A DNA stretch of 64,000 bases from Helicoverpa zea (GCF_022581195.2 NC_061466.1:5146001-5210000); one strand, 5' to 3'; counted from the stretch's first letter, positions 41,778-56,900 are shown. Notes: generated from the sequence alone by a model not told the origin. Numbers and translations: made by a program.

Positions 41778-42391
41778 GTACTCGCAGTTGCGTTCCAATG
41801 TGTAAAATGCCAAGAGATTGCTCTCGTCCTTATTATAGCAGTAACATTTATTTTCGCGTTGTAAAAGTGATCGCAGAAATGATATGGTTTAGATAAGACG
41901 GAATACGCATAACGGTGTTAAAGTTATTTTAATTGGGGACAATTAAATGTTAGGCTGCGTATAGCTGCATGGTTTTAGCTGAGAATATGCATAACGTATA
42001 TACCTACATACCTATGTGGGACCAAAAGATTAAACTCATGATGATTACACTGATCGGGTTTTCTATTAATATTTTTTACCAAAAGACATGATTTTCGGTG
42101 TAATTTTATTTGGTTTACAGAGAACCCTGGATTCCAACTAGTTAAAATTTTCACATTACCACATAATATTCGCATATCATCTCTTGAAACTGGTACTTCC
42201 CGCTATTAGTTAGTTGCGCTAAAGTCACACAGGTCCATTCTCATCACAATAATCAATGGCTACGGGGCTAACTGAACATAATGATGCCAGCCATAGCGTA
42301 ATGGTGCGAACATAGAAAACACTTTTATTTTATTCCTGAACAGGGACGGACTCGGTTTCGCGGAACTGATTATAGGTTGTATTGTTGTGGG

Positions 42392-42489
42392 CTGCGGGAT
42401 TGTTCGAAAGAGTTACCGCGGCCCTGGTACATAAAAGGCCTACGACGGAACACGATAGATTTTTAACCAGTAAAACTCTGACACTCCCT
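42392..42489 (+). repeat. Dispersed repeat, copy B
   Basis: This 98-bp block is homologous to 26998-27094 in the same orientation. Flanking sequences of the two copies do not match, so the repeat boundaries are sharp on both sides. Confidence 0.8.
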
Positions 42490-45400
42490 GTTAATCCACA
42501 GCGGGAAGAGTCATTTGATGATTTTTGCAATCGCTAAAAAACAAATATTGTATTTTTGTAGTTAGATTTGAGTCCGTATATGATGAAATATTCAGGTTAG
42601 AATCAATGAACGATGATCAAACTGGCAGCAGGGTGTTATGGCAAAATTATGAGGTACCTACGTAACAACTGTCACGTTTACATCGACACCTTCGAATACA
42701 CAGACATTTCGCCTTCGGCAATTTGTATAACGCTTCATGTTTATAAAATGCCGAAGCCGTTTGTAACGACATATCATACGAATTGCCTGCGACAAATACA
42801 ACAGTTAATCAACCAACGTTTAACTATGATGATGATGTTTATTTGTCATTATGTGGAAGACGAAACTATAAAAAGCTGTCACTTATATGCCATTATATTG
42901 TCCGTTAGTCACACAACCAATTTACTATATCTTCCTGAGTCCACACCTGTATGTTATTGAAGTTATTATATATCAAGGAGTTGCCCGTAATTACTGTTTG
43001 ATGATTATATTTATAGTTGCGAGTTACCGCGAACCCCTGATTGACGTTAGATTGTTTACGTAAAACATATCCACTGATGTGAAAATAAACAAACGATGAA
43101 CTTTCCAATTGCGTAACTTTAAGTAGTAAGCATTGGATACGGTTACGTACAATAACTTAATAAAAGCTTAAAAGATTCTCGGAATTACTCTTTCAGTAGT
43201 TAAATGGAATTTTATTACAGAGAATTTGTCATCGGTTATTTCATTAGATTGCTATTGTTAAAGTTTACTTGCAATAAAGTATCGACGTTAGTTTTGGATT
43301 AATTTTATTTTATGCAAAAGAGAAATGTATAGAATTTTATTATTTCGTTTTTTTTTTTGTTTTAGTGAAAGACTGAATGAAATCAAAACTCACTCCGGAG
43401 TATGGATCATAAACGCTATCAGTAATACTATCTAGACTGACATTACAATTTGTATGCTGACTAAGTTGCAAGAGTGAAAATTTATTGTACGCACTATAAT
43501 TAAGCAGTGGAACGCGGTCGGTGTGACAGGCAGCCAGCCCGTGGGACCATCTCGACACATTAACACGAATTGATCGAGTGACAACGTTGTAAGCAGACTC
43601 GTGTATAACCACCAACTAATAGTAGGCTTGAAACAACTTCAGTGAAATTCTGCACAGACAAAATTGACGTATCTAGAGACCCTCCAAGCGCAGGATGGAA
43701 TAAATTAAACGGTGATAGCTTTTTAATAACACACCACGATCAAAAGTACACAAAACAGATTTATTTACTTATCTATTCAAATTACTGTTTTATTAACCGG
43801 TTGAAGTTAAAATTGTGTCTTTAGTTACAGCTAAAATAATATAAACACTGTTTTCCCGAAGAAACAGGAGTCTAACATTTCCGCCAGTCTATTCACATTC
43901 ACATCTTCGCTCCACCGAGCCGTCATTAAAACGCGCCGACTAACCAACCATTCGCTTTAGATGGAAAAACTTTAGTTCCTGACTCTGGATGACGCTACGA
44001 AACGAAATAGATTCACGGGTGGTCGCCCCTAATGATTGCTGGCCACTGGGATGCGTACAGTCAGCTCCGTAGATTAAGGGCTGTACAGAAGGCACGCCTA
44101 GGTAAAGCCGCCGGCAATAAGTGTCGGGTTTCAGACTTCAATTTCGCAAAGGTTCCTTGTAAATCTCAAATTATAGAAGGTATAAATTTCGCGAAAGAAT
44201 CAATTTACCAGGATTTATTGGCTGAAATGTTACTTATTATCGACTTGCTTAGATTTTATCGTTCCATAAACAACACCTGGCTAATTGAAATGGCTGTCTC
44301 TAGCCAGCTTAGGTAAACTACCAACGGAATTTCTTCGTAGTTGAATAATTAAAGGCCCTTCTCTTGACATTGTCACCTTTAAACTCGAGATGTCCTGATT
44401 TGTGTAATGGTAGTCAGACTCGTGGAAATACTTGGCCCAAACATGGGCTAATTCGCTGACCGTTACTTCCAGCCTAGCCTTTTTAGACTGCAGTGAGATG
44501 GTAAACGTAGACAAAATGTTCGTCTGCGGTTGCGGGCAGAGGTCTAGTCTCAATACCTATCTAGGCAGAAAATAATTTACGTCCGGCGTCGCCATTACTG
44601 ATTATTTTCTATAAGTTGCAATTGTAGAAAAGGCAGTGCATATTTTGCAAAAACTGCATGCTACGAATATGTTTTGTAGGTATTATGTACTTTGTACTTT
44701 AATCCAGTTTATGCTTCGTTTAACCATTTTAAGTACATTGTAGAGTCTTAAGACCTTTTATTTATTAGAGCTATGCTCCTAACATCGCATTTGACCCCAG
44801 ATCCGAGGCAGCTGCGCCATACGAACGCCCATTTTCTTATATTACTTCAAAGACCGTTAAACCTGGTACAATATCTTCAGGAAAGTTATTCGAGTGTATA
44901 TTCGATGTCTAACGTGTTCGCTTATTTATGTTATGTCTGTGAATGTGCACTAAAGCTTCATGACTTTAGTTTGTCGTCTTATTTGTGTGGCTGACGTTAC
45001 TTTGGTCACGAGTGAGCCTATTCGCTATTCAATTACTCTGCGCAATAAGACATGGGTAGGAATATGCTGTGGAAGAATTAAGGGCGTGTGCTACAAAGAT
45101 AATAATGTTCAAGTAACATGCCTCAATGTAATTGGATCTCATTGGGCTTGGCTTCGAAATAGTAATTTTGTTTTAATTGTAAAATAGTTTTCAAGTATAA
45201 TGACTTTTTCAGTTTCGTAGGTTATACCAAGATCTTCAGTGTATTGCAGAGATGAAATATATTCATTAGCTAACGTTCGAAAACCCTTTCTGAATAATAA
45301 TATGCGTGCAATATTACATAAACTACGTGAAATAGCTAGTCGTATAATAATTGCATCCGCACTAAATATCGCTTTCGTGCCACAAAGAGCTATTTCGAAA

Positions 45401-48400
45401 ACCACAAGCAGTAATCTGAAAAAATTATATCATAAATGTAGAAAAAGAATAAAGAACAAGATTAGCGTTAAAAACTTAATATAATGATGTACGTAAGGCA
45501 CTTAGTAATACCACAACATTGTTGCAACTTTCACGGCCCATCAAGGATATTATAACTTAGCTCGTATGGCGGAATGATGGAATCACACAGAAATATAACC
45601 CAAAACCAAGTCTACCTATTTTCACTTTCAACAAAAAACATCGGTCGTGACAAGAACAGAATAACACTGATTGTGTGAGTGAGAAATTCGATTAGTGTAC
45701 CAGAAATGACATGATTTACGAAATGATTAGGCTTTTACTCACTGAATGTGGGGTAAGGATTAGGAAAAAGTCAATAATAATGCCGTAAAGAGCACAATAC
45801 GTTACTAAGTGTTTGCCTACTGACCTCAAGGTGTAATCTTGTTATAGGTATTAATGTCATCTGGTACAAGAAACGGTAATAAAAATAATGCATTAGCACA
45901 CCTATAGAGTATTGGTGGTTGTAAATTCTATTCCTAGAATTAAGTCAAAGTAGTATGTCGTTGTTAACTTGTAGGAAGCGTAAGACTTAATTTAAATGTA
46001 GTACAGTGGGGTTCCCCGCCAATGCGATAGCAAGGCGATGGAAATTGCAAATGGGTTCGCCCTATCACTACTTGTGCCCAATTATAATTGAATTTACATC
46101 TTAAACCTCCTTTGAAATGTGTGGAGAGCACGTTTTTGTCGTTATTTTAATGTTTGCTGCATATTATGCAACAGGACTTAAATGAGGTGTGAAACAATAA
46201 AGCTTAACTCAACTCGTTGTTAACCAAAGACCATTGCAATGCAACATTGAAATACTAAGTAAATAGCTAGTATCGAACATTACTAGTGTTCTCCTATTCA
46301 AATCGTTTATCGCTAAGTTACACGGACAAATAATTCTTTTGATGTAGGTAGGTATGCCTTCACAATCGTTGATTTTTCCCTAACAATTAACCAGTTGCTG
46401 TCCAATAAGAAATCTCTCGAAACCGGTATTACGAAACTAATCAAAGAAAGGGCTTCAATTCGTCACCCTTCTAACGATGAAATGTCAATTTAGAAACTAG
46501 AAAATAGAAAACACAATTCAACTCGTCATTTACATTTTGCCATTTTATTGATCTTTAAAGGGAGGTTCTCAATTGGTCCCATGTATTTGTTTTTTCTTTA
46601 TTCGTGTATGAAAAGCGATTGCACATTACGAGTGCCTATACGTGACCAATTTGCAGTGTTCTTGTTTTTATATGTAATGAAAGGGAATACTGTAGAATCA
46701 GCATCAATTATTTGAAATTTGCTTTACCCTTTAATTTCGTTTACGCAGAGGACGTAGGACATTAAAAGTCCATAATCCGAGAAAAAAGTTTAGATTCAAT
46801 TATGTTTGTCTGGAATATCAAGATACATATGCAAAAGTCATCAATTGCACGAATTATTTGATTATAGTATAAGTTCGTATTAAGTTATCATGTCGAAGCT
46901 GGCTTTATGATAATACCTGCTACGTATGACTTCGCTAGTTGGTGCTAAGAAAAGAGTTTGTTAAAATACTTAAGGTGCTTTATAAGAACATAGCCACTAA
47001 ATTCTACCAACAAAGTCGTTGTTTACCCCAGATCAATTGATAAGACATAGTTTTTTACTCATTAACGAAGTGGGACCTACATTGAATGCGTTTTTACGCG
47101 TCAAAAAAAAAACTCATTTATATTGCGAATTAGTGGAATAAGGCGAGCTTTTTCCCGAGCCATTTGTTACGTTATTATATCGTAATCTCTGATTAGCCAC
47201 ACTCCATGGTGCGAGCCTATTCGGTGAGCCATCTTGTACCATCTTTACTAGCCCAGTCGATTAACTGTACATCACAGATATTATAGTTGCCATTTTCAGC
47301 TTATTTCCCACAGTTTGTTCAATAAAGATCTAACGTTGGACAAAAACAGGAAAATATTTTTGACACGATGTTCGCGTAGTTACAATTGTCTAGTGACCCA
47401 GTTGGTCTATTTTACGGTATCATAATTCACAGGTCATGATTCTAATTTAACCTTTTTCTTGTTAATCAATTGCCTAATTTACAATATTACAGTAGAAACA
47501 TATGTACTTTCATCGATATCCACGTTAGCTCCTACAATTTCCTTACTTTGCACGCAGCTTCGACAATCTCCAGAAATTTGAGTGCTAGACGTAATTTTGC
47601 TAACACGTAACGCCATTTCTCCAGCTATTTATTCGCTTAAGATAAACTAAATCGTGACCAGTTACTTTGACGCCGTAAAAAATATGATTGGATCTTTATT
47701 AGCAAAATGTGTGTCGATTTTGTTGACGATTAATACGTAATTCAAAGAAAATATGAGTGCAAAGTGCCGTTTTGTAAAGAGTAGGCGACTAATCTGTCAT
47801 AGTCACGTTTTTGATTGCGAAATGATAACAGAGTATCCGCAGTTTTTAGAATAAAAAAAATATTACTGTTTTCTTTGCTGTTTTATGAAGAAAAATAGAG
47901 ATATTGTTCTGTGTAAAGCAATGTTACGTATAAAGTGAATTTTTGAACTTATCTTTTTTTGAGGTCCGCTATAACCTTTGTTGTTGGTTCTTGGATAGTC
48001 AAAGATTAACTATTGTGTGAAATGTTACCTGTATCTGTTTGCTTTGTGTATTAATTTCAAATAAATAATGTTTTCATTTGAAGGATTACGCTCATAAGTC
48101 TTGGTATCACGCGATAATGACACAGATCATTAACTTATTGCTATACGTAGTCTATGCGGCACCGGCACTTTTCACAATCTTCAGCATAATTTGCTAGGGT
48201 GATGTCTTGGATGGTGATTCTTTATATCTAGTTTATTTACCTATGTGATTTTCAGATTTCTTTTAATCTGCATTGTCAAGCTTTATCAGGTTCGATCAAC
48301 TAACTGAAATAATACAACGTTTCTTAAAACCTTTTTCAGCCAGGTCCAATGGTGATCACCAATCCTGTGTCTCTGATAATTTGTACTGTAGTATGCCCCC

Positions 48401-49518
48401 GATTGTTAAAAAAACACTCAAAGTAGGAAGGTAAATATGTCAATGAATTAAATTAAAAACATAACCAAAATTACCTACAATACGTTCTTATAAAATAAGA
48501 ATATCACACACTATACGTTCTTATAAAATAAGAATATCAAGTACAGATAGAACACTATCAAAGAGCTCGTCTTAACGCATCTACAACACATCGTACGCGC
48601 ATTCGCGCGGACGTAATTGTTCGTAAATTGATGCGTAATAATGATGAAAATCTCGTTGCACTGTCTATTGCATTGCATGTCAACGATCTTCTATCGGAAC
48701 AATCTGTTAACAAAAAACTTATTAGTATAGTCGTTGCGTATTTCAGCACATGTTTCGCACGTCAGAATGCTTTATCGCGCTAGCATTGCGCACGCGTTGA
48801 TATCTACGATCAATTGTGATTTACTCGCTTTGTGATGCCGCTGTGGTATGCTTCACTAGCTTTATGTATAGCTACTTACATCATCTATGACTTGTTCTCA
48901 AAGAAAGATGAAATAAATTAATAGTTTGAAAACATTATTTTATAAATCGACGTAAAAATACTTACTTAAGAATTTTATAACAAGTCCAAACACAGCTAAG
49001 TATGATACGACGTTCCATCACGAAGTTCCAGTTCATATCTTCCTGCTCAAATTTTCCTGCTCAATCACCAAATCAGTTGGACAGTATATACTGTATTGTC
49101 ATTAGAACTGCATACATACAGCCAATTTTGATGAGGCTACGATCTTTGGAAGATGGTTTTTATTAGGTACCTAAGATTACATAATATATAATTAGTGACA
49201 AACAGGTCGACCTAATAAAAGCGTTTCAATAAATATAGCTGAATTTCCCGAAACAGTTGAAAGCTACAATTTATAAACTGTGAGAAAAGTCTTGTCTATT
49301 TAAATAACTGATGTTTATCCACGTGCTCATCAGTATAGTTTCGGTAGACCGTGGAGAGATACACCAGTAATGATTACCTACGCTTACCAAGTTGATTAGT
49401 TACCGCAGTAAGTTATTAGAAATTCAACCAAGCACGGCTATGTATGCAAACAGTGCGAGCTACAGTTGTATGTTTAGATGATTACAAACAAAACAAGCAT
49501 TAAATTGATATCGAAACA
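42490..49518. other. No recognisable gene
   Basis: This is AT-rich DNA downstream of argos. An open stretch without ATG on the plus strand (about 48529-48783, some 85 codons) has reasonable codon look. Its length is within what chance gives in this composition, and no domain is recognised. Confidence 0.55.
48480..48539 (+). repeat. 27-bp direct repeat, two copies, 33-bp period
   Basis: ATACGTTCTTATAAAATAAG plus seven more identical bases occurs at 48480-48506 and 48513-48539, separated by 6 bp. Confidence 0.9.
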
Positions 49519-49524
49519 TTTATT
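49519..49524 (-). terminator. Candidate poly(A) signal AATAAA for argos
   Basis: AATAAA on the minus strand about 1.15 kb past the argos stop codon. Such hexamers are common in this AT-rich DNA, so transcript evidence would be needed. Confidence 0.25.
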
Positions 49525-50667
49525 CATTTTCTTTCAATAATTTAACTTATTGTATACCTATACATAATAAAACAAATAAAGGAAGACATACCACTTCACG
49601 GGTATCATTTTACAAACACCAACATTCTATCATATTTACATAGATACAGCGTTATTAACACTTCTAGAAGTTCCCTAAATAAAACTCTAGTTAGAGAAAA
49701 CTTTCGCCAATAATATTATAAAACATTTTGTCACTGGTATTAATCCGTAAGATGCTTTATTAACCCTATCATTTATTTATTTTTGAAAATAAAAACAATT
49801 GGTCACTTAGTTGTGATGTGAATTTGCAAACACAACTCACAACTGGTATCAGTCGATTCTAAAATCCAATTCTATAAGTTATTTAAAATGTAAATTAAAA
49901 CTTACAACCTTAAGATATGGCTATCAAATAACTCGTTTTCGTATAACAAAAATTATTATTATACAATTTGTTAACATAAACAAAACAATGAACATAACGT
50001 TGTCTTCTTGACTGGAATGGAAGACTCGGAACAAACGCAACAAACTACGTAAGTATGGCAAGTAAATAATTAAAATATGAAAAATAATAATTTAAACTAA
50101 ACGTTTGGAATGATTCGACTTATGCTAAAATTATTTACACAATTATAACAGAAAACAGCGCGTAATACAAAGAACTTAAATAAGATATTTACAGTATTTG
50201 TTGCCCGAATACTCAAACTTTACTCAATTTTTCAGCGGTGCTTATGTCTCATGGTATGATTTAACATGCATTGTACCTTTCTAAAAAGACTTAAGTACGA
50301 CTTAAAGTTAAACAAAGTTTCAGTATCCGGGCATTTATCACTAAAATATCGTTGTACATTATAATTAGAAGCTTAATTTTTGCTCGTTCATTTGATCGTG
50401 TCACATGGACTAGCGTACGATCCGACGACCTATATCGGTTTCGGTATCCGAGACCGTAAATACGGACATCACTGCCGTTTAAATTATTTAACAAATTAGT
50501 CATTCTTTTTAAAACCAAACATGCTTTACACTTTTGTACTAAACAGGTAATGAGCAAAGCAAACTTCGTTGTGTGCTCATGGAAGCTGTGGAGCGCGTTC
50601 AATGTACAGTTTTAAGTACATTTCCAGCTGAATCACACAATGTTGAGGGGTGTTGTTTGAGGTTGAT
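49525..50667 (-). other. Probable argos 3' UTR
   Basis: This non-coding, AT-rich DNA lies downstream of the argos stop. Treating it as 3' UTR is inference from the candidate poly(A) signal at 49519-49524. Other AATAAA-type hexamers on the minus strand (around 49756-49780) could end the transcript earlier. Confidence 0.35.
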
Positions 50668-50916
50668 TCAATCCTTATCTCCCACGAATCTGTAGGCGTC
50701 GGGAGGAGGCTCAGGCATGCAGTAACCGTGGTAAGTGCGGATGTCTTCGGCGGCGTACGTGATGCCTGCGAGGACCCCCGTCTCCGTGTGATGCCTCGGG
50801 CAGGTGTGACCCCGGGGGCATTGGCAAATTGTGTTCGCGTTCACCTCGTCGATTTGTTCGTGTCGCCGCCTCGCGCTGAATAGTTTGCATGGCTCCTTCC
50901 TTGAACAACGTAGCCT
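50668..50916 (-). CDS. argos: argos terminal coding exon 4 (last Cys domain)
   Basis: This exon has 82 codons plus TGA. It starts after a long polypyrimidine tract and TTTTACAG. It carries six cysteines (199, 205, 226, 228, 234, 261). The RLRCSRKEPCKLF, DEVNANTICQCPRGH and TYHGYCM stretches are the most conserved end of the Argos family. A short tail (PEPPPDAYRFVGDKD) follows the last cysteine. Confidence 0.94.
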   Translation of the reverse strand, partial: RLRCSRKEPCKLFSARRRHEQIDEVNANTICQCPRGHTCPRHHTETGVLAGITYAAEDIRTYHGYCMPEPPPDAYRFVGDKD

Positions 50917-53900
50917 CTGTAAAAAAAAAAATAATAATAATTTATTGATAGAAAAAAAAAACACCTTATGTTAATATTTCTATTCTGTTTATCTAGTTAT
51001 CTTCTAAATTGAAAAATATTAATGCAATAGACTACTGCCTCCATCTAACGCAGCCAACTCAAACTAGAAACGAAAGTTACAAGACTCAACTACTCACGCT
51101 TTGCGGCGAGCACGCGAACTGATATTGGTTCCCCTGTTCTCCGCTAGGTGTCGTGTACGGCAGTTTCTTCAGCAAATACGTCACTGAGAACTTGGGACAG
51201 TGACAGTTGACTATCTGCTGGGTCGCATTGCTGTCCGGGAAGGAATAGATGATCCAGGCTGCGTCCTTGAAGTACTTGCATTTTGGCAAGCGTTTAACTG
51301 GCTCACATGTCTTGTAAAGCGTCGTCTTATCCGCTAACGTGTGATTATCGTCGCCTGTGAGGTCACTGTAATGAGAAAACATATAAATTAGATTCTATGA
51401 AAAATGTCCGATCTAAAACTTAATAGGTCTGGTTAACTTTAAGTCTGTTGAATCGGTTTAGTTCAACGAAACTGCAAATTATGACTCAGGGATAATTATG
51501 TATAGCTAAGCTTAAGCTATACAGTAAATTGGAATTCCTTTATAGCCTCGTCACCCTGTAATTCTTTGAGCTTTAAAATTAGAAAGTGAACGAATCAGTA
51601 GGTATGTTTAAGCTTTAAGTTGACCTATCAGAAAATATAAGATTTTTATTTTGGATAATCCGGTGGAGCATCTGGTTCTTTTGTCGATTTTTTATCGATT
51701 CTTATCTCATCACCAATTGACAAAAAAGCGACGCACCTAATACCGACGAACTTAATACCGTCATTTAGCCAGAATAATCTTTAAGAACAACATATAATAC
51801 CTATGTTATAAACAACCTAATACTCAAAAACTAAGGACGTTTAAATAATGGCCTCGAGCGTCATCCATTCACTATAATTTGATCTTTAAAAGGGAAACCC
51901 TGTCAAAGGTTGGGATAATAATGGAGCAACATTTGAATATAATTTGCCTTTCTAAAGGGTCAGTGCAAGAATAATAATTTCGCAATCACCAATTTCCCTT
52001 ACTAAACTTTCAAATTAGATAATATTCCACGAAGATCAAAAAAATATTTATTATCAATCATTTTCAGTGATATCTCAGCATAGCACTGAACAATGAACTT
52101 ATGAATATTAAGACAATTATAGAAAATTAAACTACTTATGCAATCAAATAACAATAAGGTCAAGACAAAACACCAAGAAGAAAAAGAATTAAACACGTGG
52201 GTGTAAAGGATCTCAGGAAATATAATGAAGTAGGTACACGTGGATAATGGCCCAAATATTTATCTATGTAACGTAATACTGACCTAGAGCAGGGTCTATG
52301 GCCCAAACAACGGCATTTCCTCTCGATCCAGGGCTGCGTCGCATCATATAGGTCCACTTTACTGCACACCTGCCGCGGCCTGCAATCTGGAAGGTCGTCC
52401 TCCGAACCCTGGAATATAAGGAAAAACATTATGAGTATGATGTATCAAAGATTTTAATTTAAGTCGAAAAGGTTTCTAAGAAACGTCTTCGATTATCTCA
52501 GTCAGCATTCTGAGAACACATTAGCATCAGTAAAAGGTTAGGTTAGCTTGCTTGTCTTTAGCAATAAACATGATTCCTATAACGCAAAACCAGCAATAAC
52601 ACAAACATGACCCAATCATTTCACCCTACAATGTACGGTATGCACGAAACCCATCAGATTCGCGTGCATTGTTTACCATTCAACGCACGTCGCACACTAA
52701 ATCAATCAGTACATTCGTACAATTCGACACATGAAACAGAACGTAAATTCTAAAAGAATCAATCATCATCACAAAAGAAGTTTTGCGTGGGAAAAATGGA
52801 AGGTGTTCCAGACACCTGCTTGTGGTACAGAATGAAAAACATTATGAACGAGTCCAAATCGATGTTAATCATAACGTTGTGTAGGAATCACAATATGAAC
52901 ATGTGCTCTGGTCCTTTTTTTGCGTCCAAAAGGACCAGCGGTCGTACTTCCGACCGGAAGACGTGCCATTCGGCAACCTGTTAGGTGTGGGAACATTTTT
53001 TCTGCGAAGACTGGCAGGGCTACTGCTCACAGCTGTAATTAAGCTATTATTGCCTGTTATAAATTACTACTTGAATTGGAAACGGTCGACATCCGATGGA
53101 TGGCTTTAATTGCTTTTGCTTTTTGTTTTAGGACAGTTGCGCTCCATTCCGAGGTGATATTTACGGCTGTGTTACTGTAGCTTTATGGGAATAACCACCT
53201 GTTATTGAGTCAGTAATCATAGGTATTTAATATAATTACTATAGCTTATCACTGGTTGTTTTCTTTGGAACTTTGTGGTAATGATGGAAACTAGAGCACT
53301 GAATGTCATTCGATTCTTTTATTATTCGATTTAAGCGAAACTGTTTCTCCTAAGTTTAAGTAAATTCTTGAAAATAATTTGAAATTGTAGAAAGTTTATT
53401 TCATATCAAACTATGAATTCGAATTCTTCTACCACAATTTGGACAGCCCTACTCCGGCGTAGTTGTAAAAAAAGTGTATAAGCATTTTTTTCGTTGTTCC
53501 GGATATGCTTCCCGTTTCTTGTGTATTGCGATAGATTTCGCGGAAACGGCCTCAGTTGGATCTCCTAAACACCGGATACAGCCCTTTTGTGTAACAGACA
53601 AAAAGTACAAACGCATAGACACAATGTATGGGTTGTTGACTTACTCCGTCAAGAGCTTGCCTTTATTTAACGGAGTCTCGGTGACGCCCTGAATGCTAAT
53701 GCCGGTTGTAAGAAAATTACATTTCGGACGCATTGCATTGAATTCCTAATAAGCCTAACAAAAACTACACAATACTACGTTGTACTAAAAAGTTTTATTA
53801 ATGTCCTATGTTTCGGGAAATGGCATAAGGATATTTTGTATGACAAAATTATCGCTAAGTGATCGCATGTGGCTAATTTAGTGAACGATACACGTTCACG

Positions 53901-56900
53901 CATTATACTAAAGAATAGTCATTTGTTTTGCCCCGGGAACCGTCGGATGTTCGTCGCAGATTTTTTGGAAACGATATCTGAGACGGTGCTCACGGCGACA
54001 GTTCCAAGGGACTTATCGTCTTCTTCCTTTTCTAAAGTTAGAATAACCGCAAATTAAATCAAGGATAAAGTCACTCTAAGTTCGCCACTTAAGGTACAAA
54101 ATATCTTGCAGGATTTTTAAAAAGGTCCTGCTATAAAAGAAGAGCGATAAGCGATTAGCGAGAAACCTCGCGCTAAAGTTACAGCATAAGTTATAAGTTC
54201 CATTACTTTTTATGAGGCTACTTCTACCAATTTTCCAATCGTCAGATTGGAAAATTGGTAGAAGTAGCCTACCAATAACCTAAATAGGTGTCCAAAGTGT
54301 GTGAGTTTGATGTCAATCAAACTCACACACTTTGGACACCTATTTATTAAATGAACTTAATCTGTTATGCACGTACTTCTGCATTTAAATTCAAATCAAT
54401 TTGCTAGACGTACCAACAAACTTTTTATAATTTAAGTAGGTATCATTGCATAGGTGTCATGAAACGCCTAAGGCGTTAAATCAGTTTGCAAAAATCATTT
54501 TATAAGTAAATATATAAATATCATGAATGCATCTGGCCAACAAAGTTCTCTACCCGCAGTAAAAGTCGCAAGTCAACTCCATTTTAAAAATTTTGCTTAA
54601 GCTTTAACCCTACTAACGCAGCTAACTCGCCAGTAACCTAACCACTGCCTAACTCCCAGCGGCCGAGGGAGCGAGGCGCGGGGGACGCGTCATCCGGTCC
54701 ATAGAACAGGTGGCGTGTGCCTCGCCCACACTAATAAAATAATTTGTTACCACCGCCCGACCTTCCACAACCTTCTAAGTATACCTGTGCCTCTCTTAGT
54801 TGAGGGTTAAGTGTAGACCTATCTTTGTTTTCAGTGTTCAGGTTTAGATGAAGGCGCTGAAGGAAAGTGAGATTATGAAATTTATTTGATTGTGTGTTAA
54901 TATTGTTTTGTAACTTTTATTGTTGATTTTAATCTTCATAGATTTATTTGTGTTGTTTAAGAAGCTATATGATATTAAAAATCCCATCAGAAGAGACTGT
55001 CTCAGAAGCAGTGTCTTCAACAGCAGTGTATCTAGAAACCATTTCAATCAAAATATAACCCATACATAATATTATTATGTTTTGATCATCGTCTCATTTT
55101 CAAATAAAAATTAGGGAGATGACGGTCGCATAATCTTTGCTAGAGGGACAAAATTAAATAAACAAGTTAATAGTGACCCATCGTAAATTATTCATCGTGT
55201 TATTTAAATTTAATAACTTATCGTCCCGTCTGTTATTTAATTTTGTATACCTATTATTTAATGTTTTGGTCCTTTTTAAGATTGAAGGACCACAGACCAT
55301 TTACGACGGAGCAGGATAAGGTTAATATTAGGGGAGTTATACATCATGTTTCTGCTTAGTTTTTTAGCTAACGAAAAAACAAAATCTCAAAAGACCCTAA
55401 TCAACTCAGACTTCCATCTGCCATAATTTAAAACGTCCGTTAAAATCGCTCCCGAATATTGTATCTGTAACATTAATATCTTCAGATAATTACACGTCCG
55501 AAACGGCGTGTATATTCAATAAATTATAAATAACGATTTGTTGGCCGGCGGCTACCGGGCCGGATGCTGGCATTCCGGGAACACGGGTAGCCGAGAAATT
55601 ACTAATCCGAGTAATTACCTATAGCCAGTCACATGTTATTTATTACTTTCGTAATTAGTTTGGACTGGCTGTTAGTGGACTGCTAAAATGTATTTAACTA
55701 TGGTATGGTTTTAATTGGTTACTGAGTAGTGGCTCGCTTGTATTTACTTTTAACTTATGATTAGGTTACATCAGCAGTACGCAGAAGTCGTTAACTGTGC
55801 AAAATAATCTGAATATACATCGAATAATTTAATACATGAACTTTCAATAAAATATCAACTCATAAAAATAAAGAGCCCATAAAACTAATTTAAATTACCA
55901 AAATCATTTTATTGAGCAATAAATCGCGGCCATTTAACCAACACATATAATCAAAATATTTATATACATATTATAGTACCATTTTAATTTTACTACACGC
56001 CATAAATCACATAAACGCGTAATTAAAAAATAAAATTATTCATAGGCCGTGAATTTTCGTAGCGTAAGGCGTGTTCGAGCGCCGCGTTTAAAAGACATCA
56101 ACGGCTCACGTATCAGAAATGTTAGTATGTAGTATGAATGAATGAACGCACGCGCCTCTAATCGTCACCGTGCTTGTATATACACATTGTCATACATATG
56201 TGTCCAATGACACCGGCAGTTATGAAACAACTTGTATAATGTTCCTACGTTATTATGCCTACGTGAATGTAAACAATTTAAACGGACAAGTTGTGGTAAA
56301 TAGAAACGGAATCGATTGTGACTGTGCTACTGACTGTTTTCAAGTTTTTTTCCACAAGTTGTAATGTAATCTAATTTAAAGATAATTTAAACCGAACCAC
56401 ATGTATGATTAACAATATGCGCATAATTTTGTTAGCGTACGCTTGACTTGAAATTTCAAAAGCCTTAATTTTCAATGGCATCAGTTCCATTCACAAAATT
56501 AATGTAAGTATTCAACTGTATGATAACCCTCCGTTGGCAGACAACTTTGTTCAAGGGGAACATCTTATAAAGAGTACTGAAAAGCGACTCCCATACGAAC
56601 TTCCTCATATTACAACTACATCACACATCCGCGACGGTTGCATCATTTCGAAAAGTCTTTACCGCCCACGTCAGTGGTGCTCTTGCGTCGTTTTGGTTTG
56701 GAGGTGTTGGTATAATGTCTAAGCATACAGGCGTCCCCATTGTGGGCCAGGGCATCCGGAGCGGTCCATTGACGACACACGTGGTCGCCCCTTGAGACGG
56801 AAGCCGGGCCTAGTTCGTCTTCCACGGTAATCCCGCTCGAGTGTCGCCTACTTGAGTCTTGTGTTCGACTTGAGGGCCGATTGTCCTTGCATCTTTTTTA

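Noticed and set aside
48529..48783. 85-codon open stretch without ATG after the 27-bp direct repeats
   Set aside because: The length is expected by chance many times in a 64-kb AT-rich window, and there is no splice or family evidence.
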